A DNA stretch of 8,698 nt from Bryobacterales bacterium (GCA_003139735.1 PLGA01000487.1:1-8698); one strand, 5' to 3'; shown: positions 1-6,404, counted from the stretch's first letter. Notes: generated by a model not told the origin, from the letters alone. Numbers and translations: made by a program.

Positions 1-95
1 GCCATGGTGAGCTTTTCCTGGGTCGTCATGCTGCATCCGGGGGATTGCTCGCCGTCGCGCAGAGTGGTGTCGAAAATAGTTACGCGGTCGGTCAT
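1..95 (-). CDS. leuA: 2-isopropylmalate synthase, N-terminal fragment (cut by window edge)
   Basis: Only the first 31 codons plus two bases are present; the rest lies beyond position 1. The peptide carries [16 protein letters not shown] at residues 8-23. This is the signature of the HMGL-like TIM-barrel acyltransferases, with the catalytic Arg (R13) and the metal-binding Asp (D14) of the first strand. The GEQSPG(C/A)SM form is typical of LeuA, which condenses acetyl-CoA with 2-oxoisovalerate in the first committed step of leucine synthesis in the cytoplasm. The ATG at 93-95 is supported by a GGAGAG ribosome binding site (minus strand, 103-108) seven bases upstream. The gene is divergent from the LysR-type regulator at 207, which suggests control by that protein. 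Citramalate or homocitrate synthase share the motif and cannot be fully excluded from 31 residues. Confidence 0.85.
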   Translation of the reverse strand, partial: MTDRVTIFDTTLRDGEQSPGCSMTTQEKLTM

Positions 96-102
96 AGAGA
101 AG

Positions 103-108
103 CTCTCC
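103..108 (-). promoter_or_regulatory. Ribosome binding site of leuA
   Basis: The minus strand reads GGAGAG here, seven bases before the ATG at 93-95. It matches the anti-Shine-Dalgarno well and fixes the leuA start. Confidence 0.7.
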
Positions 109-126
109 GATTTCAGCTCAGAACTC

Positions 127-156
127 ATTATGCCGACTACTTGTTTGATTTAGCAA
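127..156 (-). promoter_or_regulatory. Candidate sigma70-type promoter for leuA
   Basis: On the minus strand, TTGCTA (151-156) is followed after 18 bases by CATAAT (127-132). These match the TTGACA and TATAAT consensus at 4 of 6 and 5 of 6 positions. The -10 element lies 31 bases before the leuA ATG, leaving room for a short leader with the GGAGAG site. This is a reading by eye without a transcript map. Confidence 0.4.
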
Positions 157-198
157 ATTTATAATTGTAGAAGGTCGCATAAGGAATTGTTATAATTG
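154..198 (+). promoter_or_regulatory. LysR promoter/operator region with repeated TTATAATTG and an ATAA-N7-TTAT palindrome
   Basis: The nonamer TTATAATTG occurs twice on the plus strand, at 159-167 and 190-198. The copies are 31 bp apart, about three helical turns, so they lie on the same face of the DNA. Each contains a perfect TATAAT, but neither has a good -35 partner 16-18 bases upstream. An inverted repeat ATAA-N7-TTAT at 179-193 fits the T-N11-A core of LysR-type operators (T180 and A192) and overlaps the second TATAAT. This placement suits autorepression of the regulator gene combined with activation or repression of leuA. The repeats are visible in the sequence; the regulatory role is inferred. 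Confidence 0.45.
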
Positions 199-206
199 GG
201 AACAGC

Positions 207-1076
207 ATGGAACTCTATTCGCTTCAAGTATTTCTCACGGTGGCCACGGAGAAGAGCTTTTCGCGCGCGGCGGAAAGGCTGCTGCGCACGCAGCCGGCCA
301 TCTCGCTGGCCTTGCAGCGGCTGGAACAGGAGCTGCAAGAGAAGCTGATCGACCGTTCGAACAAGGGGCTGCTGCTGACCGACGCCGGGCGCACGGTGCT
401 CGATTACGCGCGGCGGTTTCAGAGCTTGCAGCAGGAAATGGAGAACTCGCTGGCGGAGCTGCGCGACAATTCCGCCGGGCGATTGACGATCGGCGCCAAT
501 GAATCCACCTCGCTGTACCTGCTGCGCCACATCGAACGCTATCGCGAGTTGTACCCGAAGGTGAAGGTGCAGGTGCGGCGGAGCCTATCGAGCAGAATCC
601 CCAACGAGCTGCTGGACGGCAATCTGGAACTGGGCGTGATCAGCTACGACCCTGGGGACGAGCGCCTGAAATCGAAGGTGATCTACACGGACGCTTTGGC
701 CTTCGTGGTGTCTCCCACGCACCGGCTGGCGCATCGGAAAACGGTCTCCATCAGCGAACTCGGGCAAGAGAATTTCGTGGCGCACAACGTGCTTTCGCCC
801 TATCGCGAGGCGGTGCTGCGCGAGTTCCAGGCGCACAAAGTGCCGCTCCGGATGGACCTGGAAATGCCCACCATCGAAACCATCCGCAAGATGGTGCAGA
901 GCAACATGGGAGTGGCCTTCGTGCCGCGCATGTGCGTGGAGCAGGAGATCGAGCAGAAGACCCTGGCCGAGGTGCGCATCAAGGAGCTGCACATGGAGCG
1001 CAAGATCCGGCTGGTGTATCCGACGCGCCGCGGCCTGAGCCACGCGGCCAAGGCATTCCTGGAAGTGGTGGGGTGA
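207..1076 (+). CDS. LysR-type transcriptional regulator
   Basis: The protein has 289 residues, a normal length for the family. A winged helix-turn-helix occupies about residues 1-60, with the recognition segment around SFSRAAERLLRTQPAISLAL (17-36) and the typical LxRLEQELQEKLIDRSNKGLLLTDAG run after it. A linker helix (62-90) leads to a periplasmic-binding-protein-like effector domain (about 91-289), which begins GRLTIGANES, the usual strand after the linker. It binds DNA in the cytoplasm, usually as a tetramer, and senses a small molecule; the ligand cannot be read from the sequence. It lies divergent to leuA with 111 bp between the starts, making leuA the obvious candidate target. The ATG at 207 has only a weak purine stretch (GGGAA, 198-202) as ribosome binding site. 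It is kept because residue 1 sits where LysR proteins begin. The stop is 6 bp from the end of the convergent small membrane gene. Confidence 0.92.
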   Translation: MELYSLQVFLTVATEKSFSRAAERLLRTQPAISLALQRLEQELQEKLIDRSNKGLLLTDAGRTVLDYARRFQSLQQEMENSLAELRDNSAGRLTIGANESTSLYLLRHIERYRELYPKVKVQVRRSLSSRIPNELLDGNLELGVISYDPGDERLKSKVIYTDALAFVVSPTHRLAHRKTVSISELGQENFVAHNVLSPYREAVLREFQAHKVPLRMDLEMPTIETIRKMVQSNMGVAFVPRMCVEQEIEQKTLAEVRIKELHMERKIRLVYPTRRGLSHAAKAFLEVVG

Positions 1077-1082
1077 CCGGTT

Positions 1083-1304
1083 TTAGCCGGCGCGCCGTTC
1101 CAGGCGCCAGCGGTTCAGCGCGATGACGGACCAGACCGCCTCGACCAGGCCGAACGGCCAGGCCCCCTGCAGGAATCCATAGACGGACGCCAGCACACAG
1201 GCGCCGGCAAACGCCAGAATGAACCAGTGGCTTCGCTTCTCTAAAGCGTACGCGACCAGCATCAGCGTCACGGCGACCAGTCCGAACAACGTCAGGCCAT
1301 TCAT
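1083..1304 (-). CDS. Small CBU_0592-like integral membrane protein
   Basis: This 73-residue protein is almost entirely hydrophobic. Three membrane segments are visible, at roughly residues 3-20, 26-44 and 50-64. The pattern GLVAVTLMLVAYALEKR ... VEAVWSVIAL matches the layout I recall for the CBU_0592-like family: about 75 residues, a first helix ending in AY, and a last helix with VWxxIAL. No molecular role is established for that family. The open frame extends further upstream, to 1646, but the added sequence is Arg-rich, lies antisense to nothing recognisable and overlaps the permease gene, so the ATG at 1302-1304 is preferred. GGAG sits only one base before that ATG, which is unusually close. 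A seven-codon frame (1301-1321, including stop) ends in a TGA that overlaps this ATG, so coupled initiation is possible. The gene lies downstream of a terminator on the same strand. Confidence 0.7.
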   Translation of the reverse strand: MNGLTLFGLVAVTLMLVAYALEKRSHWFILAFAGACVLASVYGFLQGAWPFGLVEAVWSVIALNRWRLERRAG

Positions 1305-1332
1305 TCTCCGCAGTTTGGCATAGTCGAGAGAC

Positions 1333-1372
1333 AGAAAGAAAGGGCAGACCACAAACGACGATGGTCCGCCCC
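1333..1372 (-). terminator. Rho-independent terminator of the adaptor/permease operon
   Basis: The arms at 1362-1371 and 1342-1351 form a 10-bp stem. On the minus strand GGGCGGACCA pairs with TGGTCTGCCC; the only non-Watson-Crick pair is a G-U. The loop has 10 bases, and TTTCTTTCT (1341-1333) follows at once. This is a standard intrinsic terminator reading leftward. It lies 7 bases past a TAA at 1379-1381 that closes the beta-barrel remnant, and about 115 bases past the permease stop. The transcript of the operon probably ends here, separating it from the small membrane protein gene. Confidence 0.75.
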
Positions 1373-1378
1373 ACTCGG

Positions 1379-1486
1379 TTAGAACTTCACCATGACGCCG
1401 GCGCTGAGGGATGCCTGCCCGCGGCGAAGATCCCCATCCAACCCAGGAACGACTGCTTCTGCCCGCCGGAGCCGCCGTGGCCCGAA
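1379..1486 (-). pseudogene. Possible C-terminal remnant of an outer-membrane beta-barrel protein gene
   Basis: Just after the permease stop, one minus-strand frame ends GQASLSAGVMVKF followed by TAA at 1379-1381. The ending SAGVMVKF fits the BAM beta-signal (polar-x-Gly-x-x-hydrophobic-x-hydrophobic, final Phe). The last 12 residues alternate polar and non-polar, as in a terminal beta strand. A second frame just upstream reads SGGQKQSFLGWMGIFAAG and would run straight into QASLSAGVMVKF if one base were added in the GCGGG run near 1418-1423. The two pieces therefore look like one beta-barrel tail broken by a one-base loss. The 5' part of such a gene is absent: the frame has no barrel-like sequence where it overlaps the permease gene. 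A terminator directly follows the TAA. Chance similarity over about 30 residues remains possible. Confidence 0.35.
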
Positions 1487-2731
1487 TCACTCGTAGCGAA
1501 GGGCGTCGATGGGATTGATCCGCGCGGCTTTCAAGGCGGGGTAGATGCCGAAGACCACGCCGACCAGGACGGAAACGCCGAAAGCGATGAGCACCGAGGT
1601 GATGGTCACGATGGTCTTCCATTCGGCGGTCTTGGCGATGAGCCACGCCAGGAAGTAGCCGAAGCCGATGCCGAGCAGTCCGCCGCCAACGGAAATCACG
1701 ACCGATTCCGTAAGGAACTGGCGCACAATGTCCAGGCGGCGCGCGCCGATGGAGCGCCGGATGCCGATTTCCTTGGTCCGCTCCATGACAGTCGCCAGCA
1801 CGATGTTCATGATGCCGATGCCCCCCACCAGCAGGGAGATGGCGGCAATCGCCACCATCACATAAGTGAAGATGGTCTGGGCCTGCTTCTGCTGCGCCAG
1901 CAGCGCGGCCGGAATGGTGACGGTGAAATCCTGGACGCCGTGATGCGTGGAGTTCAACACGGCGGTCACGATCTTAGCCATCTGGATGCTATCGGCGCCG
2001 TCGCGCAAGCGGACCTCGACGCCGTCCAGATCGTCCCGCATGGAACTCATGGGGTCCCAGAAGCGGTACTGGAAGGTGTTGAGCGGGATGAAGACGATAT
2101 TGTTCAAGTCCTGCATGGAGGCGCCGGAATTCTGTGAGCCGGCCATGAACTGGGCCTGGAGAACGCCGACCACCTCCAGCCAGTTCTCGTTCACCTTGAC
2201 GAACTTTCCCAGGGCGGGGCCGTACCCCAGCAGATTGACCTTGGCGGTTTCGCCGAGCACGCATACCGCGGCGCTCGAAGCGTCGTCGGATTCGTCGAAG
2301 AACTGGCCTTCGGCCACGCGCAGGCTGTGAATCAGGCTGTAGGAGGGCGCGACGCCGAAAAGTTCGGGCAGATCGCCGGTGGGTTTGGGAAGGACGCTCG
2401 CGGGGTGCAGCGTCTTGCGCGGCGAGACGGCTTCGATGGCCTCGATGTTGGCGCGAAGGATGCGGACGTCGCGGGCGTTGAGTCCCTGGGAAGACTTGCG
2501 GCGCTGCTGGAATTCGTCCTGGCTCATGGTGGGACGCGAATCGACCAGGACGTTGCGGACGCCGAGCAGCTCGATGAAGCGCAGGGATTCTTCGCGGGCG
2601 CCGGCGCCGATGGCCAGCATGCCGATGACGGAGCCGACGCCAAAAACGATGCCCAAGGCCGTGAGCAGGGTGCGGGTCTTTTGCGCGCGGAGATTGGAGA
2701 AGGCCTGGGCGAAATCGGTGAGGAGAATCAT
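1487..2731 (-). CDS. MacB/FtsX-family ABC transporter permease
   Basis: The protein has 414 residues with the MacB-type topology. A cytoplasmic N-terminal helix (LRAQKTRTLLTALGIVFGVG, 14-33) leads into TM1 (about 22-42). A large periplasmic MacB_PCD-like domain follows (about 43-283), then TM2 (285-312), TM3 (340-364) and TM4 (374-398). The cytoplasmic loop after TM2 has the coupling sequence ERTKEIGIRRSIGARRLDI (317-335), and the C-terminus ends YPALKAARINPIDALRYE; both are hallmarks of the family. There is no nucleotide-binding domain in this protein, so it is a half-transporter that needs a separate ATPase, and none is in the window. Such permeases move substrates from the periplasm or inner membrane outward by mechanotransmission, with MacA-like adaptors. 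Its ATG overlaps the stop of the preceding adaptor (ATGA, 2728-2731), so translation is coupled; the only purine stretch upstream is a weak AAGG 10 bases away. Substrate unknown. Confidence 0.92.
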   Translation of the reverse strand: MILLTDFAQAFSNLRAQKTRTLLTALGIVFGVGSVIGMLAIGAGAREESLRFIELLGVRNVLVDSRPTMSQDEFQQRRKSSQGLNARDVRILRANIEAIEAVSPRKTLHPASVLPKPTGDLPELFGVAPSYSLIHSLRVAEGQFFDESDDASSAAVCVLGETAKVNLLGYGPALGKFVKVNENWLEVVGVLQAQFMAGSQNSGASMQDLNNIVFIPLNTFQYRFWDPMSSMRDDLDGVEVRLRDGADSIQMAKIVTAVLNSTHHGVQDFTVTIPAALLAQQKQAQTIFTYVMVAIAAISLLVGGIGIMNIVLATVMERTKEIGIRRSIGARRLDIVRQFLTESVVISVGGGLLGIGFGYFLAWLIAKTAEWKTIVTITSVLIAFGVSVLVGVVFGIYPALKAARINPIDALRYE

Positions 2732-4020
2732 TTGGGCATCGCCTTGGTAGCGCTCTGTTGCTCGGACGCGGGCTTCTTTTGCTCGCTGGGATTGGAAAGG
2801 GCGACGGCATCGCCTTGGTTGAGGCCGGTCAACACGGCCTGGCTCTCACTGCGATTGACCAGGGCCACATCGCGCGGCGTAAAGCCGTTGGCGGTCTTGA
2901 GGTACACAAAGGAGCGGCCGTCCCTTTCGAAGAGCGCCTGCGAAGGAACCCAGAGCACATTGTCGAGGGTCTCGGCGGTGATCACGAGATTGGAGGACAT
3001 GCCGGGGCGCAGGTTGGGGCTGGCGCGGTCGAGCGAGATGCGGCAATCGAAGGTGCGGTTCCAGGCCTGGCCGCTGGTGTTGCCCAGGCTCTTGACGCGG
3101 CCGCTGAAGGTCTCACCCGCGAGCGCCACCACGGACACTGTCACGGCCTGGCCGATCACCAGGTGGCCGCGATCCAGCTCCGGAATCTGCGCGGCCACCT
3201 CCCAGCTATCCATGTCTGGAATGGTGGCGACCAGCATGCCGGGGCGGACGGTATCGCCGATCTGGATGGGCGGCAGGGTCATGCCCATGGTGATGACAAA
3301 CATGTTGAAGCTATTCTGCGCGATGCTGACGTAGCCGCCGGTCTTGGCTTTTAGCGTCATGCTGTCGATGTTTCTGTGGGCGAGAGCCGCGGATACTTGC
3401 GCTTTGGACTGATTGGCTTTCTGGATGGCCAGGGCGGCGGCGGCGCTTCTCTTCTGATTGATCTGGTCCTGCTGCGCCTGCTTCAAGTGGTTCTGGGCGG
3501 ATTCCAGGGCGATTTCGTGGAGGCGGCCCGCCAAGGCGGCCTCCACGTCCTTCCGGCGGATATCCTGTTCGGCGGTCTGGACGGCGGCCTTATCGGACTC
3601 GACGGTGTAGGAATTCTGTTCGTCGGTGGCGGCATTATCGGCTTCCGTCTGGGCGAGGCTCTCATTGGCTTCGGCCAGGTCGGATTCGGCTTCCTTGAGG
3701 TTGTATTCCTGCTGGGTGGTATCGAACTGGGCGACCACATCGCCGGGCTCCACCAGCTCTCCGGGTTGGCGCAGAAAGGCCACGTTCAAGGTATCCTGCG
3801 CCACCGTGGGCGCGGAGAGCGTTTCGGCGTTGGCGCCTTGCAGCGTGCCGGTTGCGGAAACGGTGATGGCGACCGTCCCGCGCTTCACGCGGGTGATGGG
3901 CGTGTCGGAGGAGATGGGCGCGGCGGCCGCGGCGGTCCGGGCGAAGCGGAAGGCGCCCCAGCCGATGACGGCGGCCGCGACGAAGGCCAGGGCCAGGATG
4001 ATCGGCGTGCGGCGTCTCAT
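2728..4020 (-). CDS. Periplasmic adaptor (membrane fusion protein), third of three, MacA/HlyD-like
   Basis: The protein has 430 residues and an N-terminal anchor (IILALAFVAAAVIGWGAFRF, 7-26) after MRRRT. The first half of the lipoyl/barrel-sandwich domain spans about 46-105 (TVAITVSATGTLQG, then PGELVEPGDVVAQFD). A long Ala/Gln/Glu-rich helical hairpin spans about 106-218, and the second lipoyl half 219-268 (LKAKTGGYV). A beta-barrel domain covers about 270-350 and ends in the typical LRPGMSSNLVI. A membrane-proximal domain (about 352-410) contains VPSQALFERDGRSFVYL. The C-terminal tail is Lys/Gln/Ser-rich and probably disordered. It should link the inner-membrane permease to an outer-membrane conduit. 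The ATG is preceded by GAGGAG (4029-4034) eight bases away and overlaps the previous gene by ATGA (4017-4020). It is immediately followed by the permease, as MacA precedes MacB, so it is the most likely direct partner. Confidence 0.9.
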   Translation of the reverse strand: MRRRTPIILALAFVAAAVIGWGAFRFARTAAAAAPISSDTPITRVKRGTVAITVSATGTLQGANAETLSAPTVAQDTLNVAFLRQPGELVEPGDVVAQFDTTQQEYNLKEAESDLAEANESLAQTEADNAATDEQNSYTVESDKAAVQTAEQDIRRKDVEAALAGRLHEIALESAQNHLKQAQQDQINQKRSAAAALAIQKANQSKAQVSAALAHRNIDSMTLKAKTGGYVSIAQNSFNMFVITMGMTLPPIQIGDTVRPGMLVATIPDMDSWEVAAQIPELDRGHLVIGQAVTVSVVALAGETFSGRVKSLGNTSGQAWNRTFDCRISLDRASPNLRPGMSSNLVITAETLDNVLWVPSQALFERDGRSFVYLKTANGFTPRDVALVNRSESQAVLTGLNQGDAVALSNPSEQKKPASEQQSATKAMPK

Positions 4021-5285
4021 TTCTTCAGCTCCTCGGCGGCCACGTCCACCAGGGCGACCGAGGCCCCGGCCGGCACTCCGGTAACGGCCACCTCATCGGG
4101 ATTGCGGGCTTCAATGGTCACGCCGGCCGCGCGGTAGCGGCCTCTTTCGGCGATATAGACGACGGGCTTGCCGTCGCGCGTGAATACGGCCTTCGAAGGA
4201 ATGCTGATGGCGTTGGGAATGCGGCTGACGACAACGTCCAGGCCGCCGTTCATATCGGGGCGCAGGCGGGGGTCGGGATGGACAAGTTCGGCGCTGGCGC
4301 GAAAGCTCCGGTTGTAAGGGTATTCCATGGTCATTTCGGCAAGCGCCGTGACTTGGCTAACCTTGGCGGCAATGCTGGCTTCGGGAAGCGCGTCGATCCG
4401 GATGAAGGCGTCCTGACCGGCCACCACGCGCCCGCGGTCGGCCTCTTCGAGCTTGACGTTCATTTCGAGGCTGTTGAGGTCGGGGATCGAGCCGAGGGCC
4501 ATGTTGGAGCCGACGTTATCGCCCACCTTGTAAGGCTTCGCGTCGGCGGTGGTGAAGACGCCGGCGTAGTTCATGTTGAACAGGAGCAGCCCGTCGCCGG
4601 GGGCCTTCAGGACCATTTGAGCGATGCGGGAGGTAGAGAGATCGACGTCGGCCTGGAGCTTGTCGCGCTGGCGCGTGAGGGAGGCGATGTGAGAGGCGTT
4701 GGAGGCCTCATGCAGGGCGATGCTAGCTTCCTGGAGTTTCTCCTTGGCCTGCGCGACTTCGAGGTCCTGCTGGGCCTTCTTTCCGGCGATATCGCCGTAT
4801 TGGAGCTGCTGTACCTGGACTGTGTAGCCCGCCGTCTCGAGGGTGAACTTCGCGTCGGCCAGCGCGCTCTCGTCCTGCTGGGCCGTGATCTGAGCTTGCG
4901 CGACGGCCTGGTCCAGACTGGCCTGGGCGGACTTCAACTGGGCCTGCTGCTGCATCAACTGCTGCTCGGCGGTGCTCGAATCGAACTTGAGAATCACGTC
5001 GCCGGCCGCGACGGTGGAACCCGGCGGAGCGATCCAGGAGATGCGCAGGTTGGGGACCATGGGAGTGTAGATTCCGGCCGAGCGGCGGGCCCGGACCGAT
5101 CCGCGGCAGCGAACCAGCACGCGAAACTCAGCCTGTTTGGCGGGCGCGTTGGGATAGGCCGCGCGGGCCTGCGCGCTGCGGATGCGATAAAGGCCCATGC
5201 CGGCCCCGGCGACAAGCGCCAGGATGGCAAGGCGAACGGCCCAGGCGCGGATGGGGCCCGCCTTTGGGGTCCAACCGGCGCTCAC
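4017..5285 (-). CDS. Periplasmic adaptor (membrane fusion protein), second of three, HlyD-like
   Basis: The protein has 422 residues. A positively flanked membrane anchor lies at about residues 15-33 (WAVRLAILALVAGAGMGLY). The first lipoyl half is at about 52-103 (ISWIAPPGSTVAAGDVILKFD). A Gln/Ala-rich coiled-coil hairpin runs from about 104 to 224 (QQLMQQQAQLKSAQASLDQA). The second lipoyl half is at about 225-268, with the characteristic LKAPGDGLLLF. A beta-barrel domain lies at about 272-352 and ends LRPDMNGGLDVVV. A membrane-proximal domain follows at about 356-412 (IPSKAVFTRDGKPVVYI). The start is GTG at 5283-5285, fixed by GGAGG (5292-5296) six bases upstream. It overlaps the stop of the first adaptor by GTGA (5282-5285), and its own stop overlaps the third adaptor. 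It resembles the third adaptor in domain order but little in sequence by eye, so an old duplication rather than a recent copy is likely. Confidence 0.9.
   Translation of the reverse strand: MSAGWTPKAGPIRAWAVRLAILALVAGAGMGLYRIRSAQARAAYPNAPAKQAEFRVLVRCRGSVRARRSAGIYTPMVPNLRISWIAPPGSTVAAGDVILKFDSSTAEQQLMQQQAQLKSAQASLDQAVAQAQITAQQDESALADAKFTLETAGYTVQVQQLQYGDIAGKKAQQDLEVAQAKEKLQEASIALHEASNASHIASLTRQRDKLQADVDLSTSRIAQMVLKAPGDGLLLFNMNYAGVFTTADAKPYKVGDNVGSNMALGSIPDLNSLEMNVKLEEADRGRVVAGQDAFIRIDALPEASIAAKVSQVTALAEMTMEYPYNRSFRASAELVHPDPRLRPDMNGGLDVVVSRIPNAISIPSKAVFTRDGKPVVYIAERGRYRAAGVTIEARNPDEVAVTGVPAGASVALVDVAAEELKK
4029..4034 (-). promoter_or_regulatory. Ribosome binding site of the third adaptor
   Basis: GAGGAG on the minus strand lies eight bases before the ATG at 4018-4020, inside the 3' end of the second adaptor gene. 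It supports the overlapping start. Confidence 0.6.
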
Positions 5286-6307
5286 TGGGCGCCTCCGAGT
5301 ACCACGGCGGCGGAGAGATCGGGCAGCAGGTGCGGGTCCTTGCGGTCGATATCGAAGACGGCCAGAAAGGTCTTGATGGGCGTGCCGAGGGGCGACGACG
5401 CCACCGGGCTCGAGTACTCGAAGTGCGCGGGGATGGCGGTATCGGGGTAGGCGTCCAGGTAGACCGCGACCTTGCCGTGGGATGCCAGGGCGAGGATATC
5501 GGGCTCGTTGATGGAGCAGCGGACGCGCATTTCGGAGGGGTCGAAGATGCTCAGCAGGGGATAGCCACGGTAGATTTGGTCGCCCACCTGCGCGTGTCCC
5601 ATACTGCCGCTCCGGTAGGTGAGCTCATACACCGCCATGCCGGCTTGCGGAGCGTGGATTTCGAGCTTCTTGATATTGTCGTCGGCGCGCTGGATGTAGA
5701 TTTGCTGGCGGTCGCGCTGCAATTCGAGAACGTGCGCCGCGGCGGCCTCGGATTTGTCGTGAAATGCATTCGACTTGGTCAGGCTGTCGACATGGATCTT
5801 GGCGGCGGCGGCCGCGATCTCGTTCTGACGCTTGAGAATATCCGCGACGGTGTCGAGCTTGGTCAGCTCCAGGGTGGCCTTCTCCAAATCGGCCTGCGCC
5901 GAACGCAAATCCACGGCGCGGGAAGCGGCGGCGGCGCGATTCTCGGCGATCTTCTGGGCGATCTGGTGCTGCAGGTCTTCGAACTTGGCTTTGGCGCCGA
6001 GGGCAGCGTCGAGCTGCTGGGTGGGATCGAAAGTGGCGATGAGGTCGCCTTCAGCGACGTGCGCGCCGTTGTCGACAAGCTTGGTCAGCGTCATCGTGCT
6101 GATCTGGCCTTGAATCTGGGGAACGAAAATCTTGACCGAGTGGACGGCTTGAATCAGGCCCGTGATGCGGATTTCGCGCTTGACTCGTACGTTTCCGGGC
6201 GGGGAAGTAAGGGATGCTGCTTGAACGGTGGGAGGAGCGGAACGGCTGCAGGCGGCCAGCAGAATCGGAAGCACAGCCGCCGCGAACTTGAGCGCAGAAC
6301 GACTCAT
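5282..6307 (-). CDS. Periplasmic adaptor lipoprotein, first of three, lacking the membrane-proximal domain
   Basis: The protein has 341 residues. The N-terminus MSRSALKFAAAVLPILLAAC is a lipoprotein signal peptide with lipobox L17-A18-A19-C20, so it should be lipid-anchored rather than held by a transmembrane helix. The first lipoyl half (about 46-95) includes IQGQISTMTLTKLVDNGAHV and EGDLIATFDP. A helical hairpin of about 96-215 is rich in Ala, Gln and Lys. The second lipoyl half begins LEIHAPQAGMAVYE (about 215-257). The beta-barrel domain covers about 258-336 and ends LLPDLSAAVVL. The protein then stops at residue 341, where the two later adaptors continue for 60-70 residues into a membrane-proximal domain. 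GGAGG (6316-6320) stands eight bases before the ATG, a strong operon-leading site. It is the first gene of the four-gene operon and overlaps the next by GTGA. Its paralogues in the operon suggest a different position or partner in the complex. Confidence 0.88.
   Translation of the reverse strand: MSRSALKFAAAVLPILLAACSRSAPPTVQAASLTSPPGNVRVKREIRITGLIQAVHSVKIFVPQIQGQISTMTLTKLVDNGAHVAEGDLIATFDPTQQLDAALGAKAKFEDLQHQIAQKIAENRAAAASRAVDLRSAQADLEKATLELTKLDTVADILKRQNEIAAAAAKIHVDSLTKSNAFHDKSEAAAAHVLELQRDRQQIYIQRADDNIKKLEIHAPQAGMAVYELTYRSGSMGHAQVGDQIYRGYPLLSIFDPSEMRVRCSINEPDILALASHGKVAVYLDAYPDTAIPAHFEYSSPVASSPLGTPIKTFLAVFDIDRKDPHLLPDLSAAVVLGGAQ
5292..5296 (-). promoter_or_regulatory. Ribosome binding site deciding the GTG start of the second adaptor
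   Basis: GGAGG on the minus strand is six bases upstream of the GTG at 5283-5285. It lies within the last codons of the first adaptor gene and makes the GTG start convincing. Confidence 0.7.
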
Positions 6308-6315
6308 CGAGTGAG

Positions 6316-6320
6316 CCTCC
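6316..6320 (-). promoter_or_regulatory. Ribosome binding site of the adaptor operon's first gene
   Basis: GGAGG on the minus strand is eight bases before the ATG at 6305-6307. The 97-bp gap to the GH30 gene (6308-6404) is AT-rich near 6355-6385, so a promoter could lie there. I cannot pick convincing -35 and -10 elements with proper spacing. Confidence 0.65.
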
Positions 6321-6404
6321 GATATAGTATGACGCCGACTGGGCCGAGAAGTTTAGGCTATTTTAAGAGAATTTGCTGTGAAAATACGACACAGGCGTGC
6401 GGGA

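Noticed and set aside
1073..1092. CCGG-N6-CCGG hairpin between the convergent LysR and small membrane genes as a bidirectional terminator
   Set aside because: Only four base pairs, overlapping both coding ends, without a T tract of useful length on either strand.
1083..1646. 187-residue version of the small membrane protein with a long N-terminal extension
   Set aside because: The extra 114 residues are Arg/His/Pro-rich, overlap the permease gene in another frame and span the terminator. The membrane protein family is about 75 residues, matching the internal ATG.
6375..6404. Hairpin GCAC...GTGT followed by TATTTT after the GH30 stop as a terminator
   Set aside because: The stem is short with a bulge and the T run is brief. 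It is too weak to call, although it lies in the right place.
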